From Colletes latitarsis (lineage: Eukaryota > Arthropoda > Insecta > Hymenoptera > Colletidae): DNA of 64,000 bases. Location of the stretch: positions 40,868,001 to 40,932,000 of the forward strand of contig NW_027488365.1 in NCBI RefSeq assembly GCF_051014445.1, in the 5' to 3' direction. Shown piece by piece: positions 56,281-64,000 of this stretch (positions within the stretch are counted from its first letter, which is position 1; each line of letters starts with the position of its first letter). The position numbers and the translations under genes were made by a program. The notes under the pieces are model-generated. The model ran no database searches, was not told where the DNA came from, and saw only the letters and a list, made by a program, of their open reading frames with translations.

Positions 56281-57222
56281 CCTCTATGTGGCAATGGTTC
56301 AGTCGGTGGCCCTATACGGGGCCCCCGCCTGGGCGGACGACCTGGCGGCCTCCCGGCGCAGCATGACGATGCTGCGTCGGGTGCAGAGGCGGATGGCGCT
56401 GAGGGTCGTCCGCGGCTACCGGACCGTGTCGCGTGAGGCGGCGACGGTTCTTACAGGGATGCCGCCAATGGACCTCCTCGCGCGGTCGCATGCGGTGCTG
56501 TATCGTCACCGCGTTGACCGTCGCGCGGGGGTGGGAGTAATCCCGGGAGTGCAGGAACCTGCTTGGGGCGATTTGAAGCGCCAGGCCCGGCATTTCGTGA
56601 TGATCGCGTGGCAGGAGAGGTTGGCTCTGCCAACCGCGTGGCACCGGATAGTCGGGGCTGTTCGGCCACTCCTGAGTGAGTGGCTGGACAGAGGCCATGG
56701 AAGCCTCACTTACCGGATGACACAGGTGTTCTCCGGGCATGGCAGCTACGGGAGTCACCTGTGCCGGATAGGGAAGGAGCCGACGGCGCGTTGCTGCCAT
56801 TGTGACGCTGAGCAGGACACGGCTAAACACACCCTCGAGGTGTGCCCTGCGTGGGTACCGCTGTCTCGGGCGGTTAGGAGTTGAGTCTCGCAACCGCCAC
56901 TGAACGCGGCCCCGAGACAGATGGCGGTAGGACGGAGTGACCTCATCCTGCCGCCATGAGATAGCGTGACGACAGGTAGGACCCTTTTGTGCCCCCGTAG
57001 ATGGGCGCACAACGTAGGCACGGGAAGGGTACCGGAAATATGCTTCGAGTGATTCCCGGTATCATCCCAAATCGTGCGGAAGGGACACCGTGGGGATTTT
57101 AGTGGGTAGGTCCCGCACCCGTCATTCCATGGGCGCGGGGAATCCCACACACCCCTCCCGCCCCACCCCAAGGAGGTGGAAGGGAGTCTTACGAAGATTT
57201 ACCCCCTGAAAAAAAAAATAAA
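56281..57222 (+). mobile_element. R1-like 3' fragment (56 kb), internal deletion
   Basis: Starts after the RT active site in ORF2 and ends in a short A-rich tail. A deletion near 56856 joins the C-terminal knuckle (CPAWV) directly to the middle of the 3'UTR, removing the ORF2 end and the first 3'UTR stems. The rest resembles the copy at 21605. Its conserved stem reads ATGGCGGTAGGA (56921-56932) with TCCTGCCGCCAT (56946-56957). Confidence 0.82.
56288..56884 (+). pseudogene. ORF2 C-terminal fragment (56 kb)
   Basis: Open frame with the post-RT region and the knuckle CCHCDAEQDTAKHTLEVC. It ends at an accidental TGA after the deletion junction. Confidence 0.75.
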
Positions 57223-57340
57223 GCTAGTATGCAAGCTGTAAGCTAGTAAGGAAGCAGTATGCTAGTAAGCGAGTAGGAGGATAGTAAGGAAGCAGTATGC
57301 TAGAAAGCAAGCAGTAAGCTGGTAAGAAAGCAGTTAGCTA

Positions 57341-57568
57341 GTCAGAAAGCAATTAGCTAGTTAGAACGCAGTGTGCTAGTGAGCATGCGGCAAGCTAGAA
57401 AGCATGTTGCAATCTATTAAGCAAGCAGTAAGCTTGCAATCAAGCAGCAGGCAAGTCAGAAAGCAATTAGCTAGTTAGAACGCAGTGTGCTAGTGAGCAT
57501 GCGGCAAGCTAGAAAGCATGTTGCAATCTATTAAGCAAGCAGTAAGCTTGCAATCAAGCAGCAGGCAA
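57341..57568. repeat. 114-bp higher-order repeat, two copies
   Basis: 57341-57454 and 57455-57568 are identical by eye, while the six 19-bp units within each differ from one another. 114 = 6 x 19, so this is a recent duplication of a six-unit block. Confidence 0.88.
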
Positions 57569-58499
57569 GTCAGGAAGCAATTAGCTAGTAAGAAAGCAGT
57601 AATCTAGTAAGGAAGCAGTTGGCTTGTATGGAAGTAGTAGGCAAGTTAGCAAGCAGCAAGTTAGTAAGCTCGAAAGCAAGCAGCAAGCCTGTAAGCAAGC
57701 AGAATGCGAGTAAGCTAGCAGTAAGCTAGTAAGCAAGCAGTAAGCTATTATGCAAGCAGCTGGCTAGTAAGAAAGCAGTAAGTTAGGAAGAAAGCAGGAA
57801 TGTAGGAAGAAAGCATTAGGGCAGTAAGCAAGCAGTAAGCTTCAAAGCAAGCACTACGCTAATACGTAAGCAGTAAGCTTCTAAGGAAGCAGCAGGCTAG
57901 TCAGATAGCAGTTAGCTATTACGAAAGCTGTGTGTTAGTAAGCAAGCAGTAAGCTAGATACCAAGCAGCATGCTGTGAGGCAAGCAGTAAGCTAAAAAGC
58001 AAGCTGCAGGCTAGTAAGCAAGCAGTAAGAGAGTAAGCTAGCAGTATGATAGTAAGCATGCAGTAAGCTTGTAAGCAAGCAGTAAGCTAGTCAGCTACCA
58101 GTAAGCTAGTAAGGAAGCAGTTAGCAATTATTCAAGCAGTAAGTTAGTAAAACACCAGTAAGTTCATAAGCAATCTGTAAGCCAGGAAGCAAGCAGTAAG
58201 ATAGTAGGCGAGCAGCAAGTTAGTAAGCAAGCAACAAGAAAGTAAGCAAGCAGTAAGCTAGCAAACAAGCAGTAAGCTAGTAAGCAAGCAGTAAGCTAGT
58301 AAGCAAGCAGTACACTAGTAAGCAAGCGGCAAGCTAGAAAGCATGTAGCAATCTAGTAAGCAAGCTGTAAGCATGTAAGCAAGCAGTAAGCTGGTAAGAT
58401 AGCACGTAGCTAGTAAGGAGGTAGTAAGCTACCAAGCAAGTGGTAAGATAGTAAGCAAGCAGTGAGCCAGTAAGCGAGCTGGAAGTTAGTAAGGAAGCA

Positions 58500-58815
58500 G
58501 GATCCTAGTAAGCAAGCAGCAGGCTAGTAAGGAAGCAATTAGTTAGTAAGCAAGCAGCAGGCTAGTAAGGCAGCAGTTAGTTAGTAAGCAAGCAGCGGGC
58601 TAGTAAGGCAGCAGCTAGTTAGTAAGGAAGCAGTAAGCTAGTAACAAAGCAGTAAGTTACTAACAAACCAGTAAGCTATTAAGCAAGCAGTAAGTTAGTA
58701 GCAAAACAGTATGCTAGTAAGCAAGCAGCCGGCTAGTAAGAAAGCAGTTAGTTAGTAAGGAAGCAGTAAGCTAGTAACAAAGCAGTAAGTTAGTAACAAA
58801 CCAGTAAGCTAATAA
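58500..58815. repeat. 38-bp and 133-bp higher-order repeats
   Basis: From about 58507 a two-unit block (agcaagcagcaggctagtaa plus gcagcagttagttagt) occurs three times at 38-bp spacing. A further block starting ttagtaaggaagcagtaagc occurs at 58619 and 58752, spacing 133 = 7 x 19. Confidence 0.75.
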
Positions 58816-59755
58816 GCAAGCAGTAAGCTAGTAAGAAAGCAGATAGCTAGTAAAAAAGCAGTCACCTATTAAGCTAGCAGTAATCTTGATAGCAAGCAGT
58901 ACGCTAGTAAGCAACCAGTATGCTAGTATGCAAGCAGCAGGCTAGTCAGAAAGCAGATAGCTAGTAAGAACGCAGTATGCTTGTAACAAGCAGTAGGCTA
59001 GAAACCAAGCATCAAGCTATTTAACAAGCTGCAATCTAGTGAGCAAGCTGTAAGCGAGTAGGAAACTAGTAAACAAGGAGTAAGCTAGTGAGCAAGCGGT
59101 AAGCTAGTAAGCAAGCAGTAAGTTAGGAAGCCAGCAGTATGCTAGTAAGCAAGCAGCAGCTTAGTAAGCAAGCAACAGGCTAGTAAGAAAGCTGGTAGCA
59201 ATTAAGGATGCAGTAATCCAAAGTATCCAAGCAGTAAGCTGGTAAGAATGTAGTTAGTTAGTAAGCAATTAGTAAGCTAGTAAGTATGCAGTAAGCTAGT
59301 AAGAAAACAGTCAGCTATTAAGCAAGCAGTATGCTAACATGCAAGCATTAATCTGGATAGCAAGCAGTGTACGAGTAAGAAAGCAGTGAGCTAGTAAGCG
59401 TGCACGGAGCTAGTAACAAAACGGTAACCTGTCAAGCATGCAGTATATTGGTAAGAATGCATTTCACTATTAAGCAAGTAGTAAGACGTTAAGCAAGCAG
59501 TAAGCTAGAAAGCAAGCTGCTGGCTAGGAAGAAAGCAGTTAGCAATTGAGCATGCCGTGAACAAGTCAGCAAGCAGTAAGCTAGTAAGTAACCAGTGAGC
59601 TACTAAGCAAGCAGAATGCTGGTAAGGAAGGAGGTAGCTAGTAAGGAAGCAGTATGCTACTAGGCAAGCAGTAAGCAAGTAAGATACAAGTAAGCTAGTA
59701 AGCATGCAGCAGGCTAGTAACAAAGCAATTCGCTTGTAAGAGAGGACTATGCTAG

Positions 59756-61676
59756 TGTTTAAAGACCTTAACCGCCCTAAGGGGGGGTTATTTTAGTCGG
59801 ACGTGGTTCGGATTACGAGGGAATGGACACTGGGAAAAAGTATTGAATAAATTGATGCACCTGAATTTGCTCAAGAAATTAAACTTTTATTTTTAATCAA
59901 AAAAGGAAAAAAAGGAAAAAAAACCACCTAGACGTCGGTCCGATGTCTGGGGGAAAAACCTGGGCCGGCTGCTCCTGGCCAAGTTCGCGACGTGTTGTTC
60001 TGTAACAAGGAAAGACAAGGCTGGATTTAAATACCTATTAACGCTTGTCGCGTCGCCCGTCTCGCTCTATCTCGCACGCTCCTGTCTGTGCCGTTCGCAC
60101 TCAAGAGCGGAGATTACAGACACGTCTCGATGAACTGAGATATGTATGAGTGAACTGTATATATGAACGTTCTCACAAATCGAGAACCGTTCGATCGCTG
60201 TGCGGAAGAAGAGATCTAATTTCTCAATTCTCCGCTTCTTAGCGATCGTTGAATGCCGCAGGAAAGGACAACAGGTGGAGGTCGTAAAGCTCCAAATGCT
60301 GTCCAAACCGCAGTTTCTCACCGTTCCCTGCGTACAAGACGCGGTGTGGTGTAGCCCTTAACGGCGCACGTAGCGTCTTACGTTTAAAGGAGCATACACC
60401 ACGGTGCTCATTATGCGTTGCTCTACGCACAGGGTACGTACTCACTGGCGGTCAAGGAACGTTGCTCGAGCAGGTTGAGAGCTAAGGCAGGTTGAGAGCT
60501 AGGCCCCGACCGGAGAAACGGTGAGCCCACGTAGGGTATCGGTCAGAGACCACTCTAGGGGTGATATACAAACCCGTGCGGACAATTCAACTTGTCGCAC
60601 GACCGCGTCAAATGCAGCAGTCCGTACGACAAATTCTTACACGACCGCGAAACTCAAACGTTACGTGAAGATAATCAGCCTCACACGACCGCGTCAAATA
60701 CAGCAGTCCGTGGAGAAATCAGTATTGAGTTGGCCGTAGCCACTGGCCGAAACTGGACTTCCGACGACCGCTGGTTGCAGCGAGACGTTGGAAAGTCAGC
60801 CTCACGACCGCATCAAATGCAGCAGTCCGTGATAATGCCAGCCTCGCACGACCGCGTCAAATGCAGCAGTCCGTGGAGTCGTCAGTACTGATCGGGCCGT
60901 AGCCCTTGCTGAGACTGGAGTTTCGACACACGGGAAACGACTCTTAGCTCGATTCCCCTTTCATGACCGCGTAGCACAAACGTCACATGAAAGTTGGACG
61001 AAAACCCACAGTCTTTTAAATTTTGTTAATAATCTCGCCAAGCGGGAACCGAAGTTTATCAATTCCCTCACACGACCACGTAACTCGAGCGTCACGTGCT
61101 ATTCGGCGAGATTGTACAGTCAATAATCTGGGCTGATAAAATGCCTCACCGATTTAGTTAATTTTGAGCAACAATTTAAAATTCCCAACGAAAGGTTCGA
61201 GTGTTCTCAGAACCTATATTCGGAGATTTGGTTTCGTCGCGGAGCGGAATCGTTTGTCGATCTGCTCGCTGCGCGGACCCGTTATCGTGTCTCGAAGCTA
61301 AGAAGCGAACAGACATCCGCAGTCGCGGCCACGAGAGGGGTAATCACCACCTCGCGGCGCTATCCCTGCTCTTCAATGTCTATCTCTTCTTAATTTCAAT
61401 ATTCCTCTACCCTCTCAGTTTATGGATCTTCGACGATCGATCCCAAGTAAATATATTGGGTCGATCACGTGACTGAGAGCAGCCAACACTCGCGTATGGT
61501 TTTTCTAACCTGTATCGTTCCGTGTACCGAACTACGCATCAGAGATTCTCTGGAATGTCGCGTACACGAAAAACAATACCGTACGAGGAATTTATGGTTC
61601 TCAGTTATAATTTACGTTAACTTGAATATTTCTCTAAACGGTTCTCAAATCCGTCAATTAACGCGATATTTAAACA
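59756..61676 (-). mobile_element. Solo LTR B2 (about 1.9 kb)
   Basis: TGTTTAAAGACC...CGCGATATTTAAACA, flanked by GCTAG at 59751-59755 and 61677-61681. The strand is inferred from the A/T-rich AATAAA region near 59880-59930 (minus strand) lying at the 3' end. It is the complete reference for truncated B1. Subrepeats ending in CACGACCGCGTCAAAT occupy about 60590-60880. No coding capacity of note. Confidence 0.78.
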
Positions 61677-61876
61677 GCTAGTAAGCATGAAGTAAACTAG
61701 TGAGCAAGCAGTAAGCCAGTATGCAAGCAGTAAGCGAGTAAGCGCGCAGTGAGCTAGTAAGCAAGCGGAATGATAGGAAGCAAGCAGCGAGATAGTAAGC
61801 AAGCAGTAAGCTAGTAAGGCAGCAGTGAGCTAGTAAGCGAGCAGGAAGCTAGTAAGCAAGCAGTATGCTAGTAAGA
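61677..61876. repeat. 19-bp satellite block 15
   Basis: Degenerate 19-bp units between solo LTR B2 and the next R1-like 5' end. Confidence 0.85.
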
Positions 61877-63470
61877 CCCTCAGAGGCTGTGTCCGGCAAT
61901 CGTCGGCCGCAGTACGGGGCGTAGCGACCCCGAGGTACCTGATGCTTATCACAGCGTAAGCCTCCTGATGGTCGTCACAACGACCCATCCTCAATTCCTT
62001 CTTTTCTTTGTAAATGGTACGTGACGGCAGGAGGAACGGGGGCCTTGGCTTAACCGCCCGGGGTACCGCGAGTATGGCGACTGTATAAAATCGCCCTCCA
62101 ATCCTAAGTTATGGTGCGCGGCGATGGGATGCATGGTTGGGGGCGGACGCCCAATCCCAAGCGACAACCTCCGGGGCACCTGCCGAAACCCAGGAGTATA
62201 TAGGCTTACCCGGGTAAGGCGGCTCTGCCCGGGCGGACCATCTCTTCCGACCTGCTCGTGGGAATAGTATGGAGTTTAAAATTAAAACGGGGATGGGCGG
62301 GGTAAGTCAGAGACCGCACGAAGGCGGTGTCGGGACTGGTGTGACGGCGCTCGCGCCGCTCGAAGCGCCTGGCCCGGCTTCGTGGAGGGTGGAGGAGGAC
62401 GACGAGACTGCGTCTGTCTCGTCCTTCTCCTCCACCAGGAGCCTCATAGGCTCCAAGAGAAAGATGACGAGGCAGGCCGTCAATGGAGTGGGCAGGGCGA
62501 TGAGCACGGTTGTCCGGATGAGTTGCCTCAGGGACGAGGTGACCGAGGAGATATCGGAGAGGATCTCCTCGTCCCTGAGATGAGTGGAGAAAGTGGCCGC
62601 TGCCTGCTCTTTTAAGGGGCAGAAGAGCGGCGTGGCAGAGGCTCTGAGGGAGGCTGCCCGAATGATGTGGGACGCGGCGCGGGAGCCAAGCGGGCGGCAC
62701 GGTCGTCTGCAGCTCCTGTTGGAGGAGGAGCGACGGGGGAGGATGAGGGCAGCGCGGCCCTCCCTCCTGTCCTCCCTCCTCCTACGCCGCGCCCTCCTGC
62801 GGTCGTTATGAAGCGGAGTGCGGCGGAGGATGGTGCGGGCCCCCACGGGCCCTACCACCCACTCTCCGCCCGCGCAGAGGTCCCCGTCCTCCTCAGAGGA
62901 CCATCTCCTGAGGACGATAGGGGACATGATCGACAAGAGGCTGGCCGCCTTCCCGGTGCTCCTCCCCGGAAGAGCGGTCAGCGGGTGCATGGTGCCACCC
63001 CGACCTTTGCCGGCACGGCCGGGGAAGGCGAAGGTGGGGGGAGCGAAGGCTCCGCCCACCGTGGCGACTCCGGGGCCTCCGGTCGTGATCGCCAGGGGGG
63101 AAGCATTCCCGTAGTCCCGGTTCCCGCATCTTCCGCGGCACCGACCCTAGGTGGGGTGTCGTGGAGCGAGGTGGTGGGGCGGAGGGCGAGGAGGGCGGCG
63201 AGCTGACCGTTGCGCAGGGGGACGACCTGACCCTCGCAGAGGCGATGCGGCTCGCCAGGAACAATGAGTCTCTGAAAGAGTTTGCATCGCTTCCGTGATG
63301 GCGAAGCGGGCCGTGACTGGGGGTCTCCTGCTGGAGATCCCCGGTCCAGACGGCGGCGTGAAGGCGGACCGACTCGCCCAGAGGCTTCGGGTGCAGCTGG
63401 GCGAGCGGGGTGTCCGGGTCGCCCGGCCCACGAAGCGCACGGAGATGCGGAGCGGGGGATTGCCCTGCGG

Positions 63471-63475
<5 letters not shown>
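61877..63475 (+). mobile_element. R1-like 5' part, variant subfamily, interrupted
   Basis: A full 5' end (CCCTCAGAGGCTGTGTCCGG) follows satellite. The 5'UTR is of the type at 8711. It then carries a decayed ORF1 and stops in ORF1 at 63475, where the poly(T) of an inverted copy begins. The continuation, if any, lies outside the window. Confidence 0.85.
62269..63475 (+). pseudogene. ORF1 of the 61.9-kb copy, decayed
   Basis: ATG 62269 (MEFKIKTGMGG) aligns with ORF1 of copies 3 and 4 through the coiled-coil region, but TGA 62581-62583 and several frameshifts (from about 62750 on) break it. The sequence continues to the KRTEM segment upstream of the zinc knuckles, which are missing. Divergence from copies 3 and 4 is large. 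Confidence 0.8.
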
Positions 63476-63503
<28 letters not shown>

Positions 63504-64000
63504 GTCGTGGGGAAAATCTTCGAAAGACTCCCTCCCACCTCCTTGGGGAGAGGTGAGAGGGGTGTGTGGGATTCCCCGCGCCCGTACAACGACAGGCGCG
63601 GGACCTACCCACTAAAAACCCCACGGTGACCTTTCGGCACGCTTTGGGAGGATACCGGGAATCGCTCGAAGCATTCTTCCGGTATCCTCCCCGTGCCCGC
63701 GCTTTCGCGCCCATCCCCCGGGGGGACAATCGGTCCCCCCAGTAGACACACTGCCTCATAGCGGCGGGACAGGGCCACTCCATCCCGCCGCTATCCGTCC
63801 CGGGGCCGCGTTTAGTGGCGGCTGCGAGCCCCAACTCGCAACCGCCCGCGACCCCGTTTCCACCCCTCGGCGGCCGGGCGTTCATGGCCGCACCAGACCG
63901 CCGAGGGTGCCTCCCCTTGCGTCGGACCGGTAGGGGGAGGCACTCCTACCCCCAACCGGTCCGACCCGGCGCCGCCTGGCGGGAGGAGGGGCCCCTCAGG
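63476..64000 (-). mobile_element. R1-like copy, inverted, continues past the window edge
   Basis: Poly(T) at 63476-63503 is followed by the reverse complement of a copy-1-type 3'UTR to the end of the window. It was inserted into ORF1 of the preceding element in opposite orientation. How much of the element exists cannot be seen. Confidence 0.88.

Larger units (their letters stand above)
57223..59755. repeat. 19-bp satellite block 14, with higher-order repeats
   Basis: Degenerate 19-bp units. Two higher-order repeats are visible (57341-57568 and 58619-58815). Bases 59751-59755 (gctag) are the left duplication of solo LTR B2. Confidence 0.9.

Noticed and set aside
505..57222. A single fixed insertion point of the R1-like elements within the 19-mer
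   Set aside because: Right flanks begin at different places in the unit (gttagtaa, gtatgctag, gtaagcaag, gctagta, cagtaagc), and copy 4 is in a retrotransposon. Only a preference for G after the tail is visible, so strict site specificity is not supported.
1..64000. Canonical insect telomere repeat (TTAGG)n
   Set aside because: No such array is seen on either strand; a telomeric position is only a hypothesis from the element types.

Overview
This window looks like a gene-free, repeat-only piece of an animal (most likely insect) genome. No host gene, tRNA or rRNA is visible. Four components tile all 64 kb: (1) a degenerate 19-bp satellite, consensus about GCTAGTAAGCAAGCAGTAA, in fifteen blocks (about 17 kb, roughly 27%); (2) non-LTR retrotransposons of R1-clade type, GC-rich, with a CCHC ORF1, an APE-like endonuclease plus reverse transcriptase ORF2, a hairpin-rich 3'UTR and a poly(A) tail (about 27 kb, 42%); (3) two BEL/Pao LTR retrotransposons (about 12.7 kb); (4) four solo LTRs of about 1.6-1.9 kb from two related families (about 7.3 kb). 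The insect assignment rests on R1-clade and BEL/Pao content and is an inference. No TTAGG telomere array is seen.

Layout: satellite 1-504; R1-like copy 1 (505-5126, intact ORF2, 5'-truncated); satellite 5127-8710; a composite of a 5' end and two inverted 3' ends (8711-10009); short 3' fragments at 10397-10968, 11259-11955 and 17467-18647 separated by satellite and solo LTR A1 (13748-15636); solo LTR B1 (19812-21393); a decayed ORF2 copy (21605-24034); satellite to 27366; full-length R1-like copy 3 on the minus strand (27367-33350); BEL/Pao element 1 (33541-41875) with solo LTR A2 (33869-35768) inside its 5' LTR; 3' fragment 42325-43336; BEL/Pao element 2 on the minus strand (43744-55967) with full-length R1-like copy 4 (47461-53442) nested in it; fragment 56281-57222; satellite; solo LTR B2 (59756-61676); and a 5' R1-like copy from 61877 cut at 63475 by an inverted copy that leaves the window.

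The insertion history can be read from target-site duplications: GCTAG, CAAGC, GTATG and AATAT (5 bp) for LTR elements, and 8-13 bp for R1-like elements. A paralogous empty site of copy 3 lies at 41899-42050. The 359-bp satellite flank after the 11.9-kb copy is repeated exactly after the 18.6-kb copy, showing exchange between dispersed copies. The most interesting signals are the 3'UTR hairpins, where one stem shows compensatory substitutions with G-U intermediates between subfamilies, and the ORF1/ORF2 stop-start overlap TAATG, whose frame depends on a C-run of 8 or 9. Nearly every coding region is broken; the exceptions are ORF2 of copy 1 and ORF1 of copy 3.
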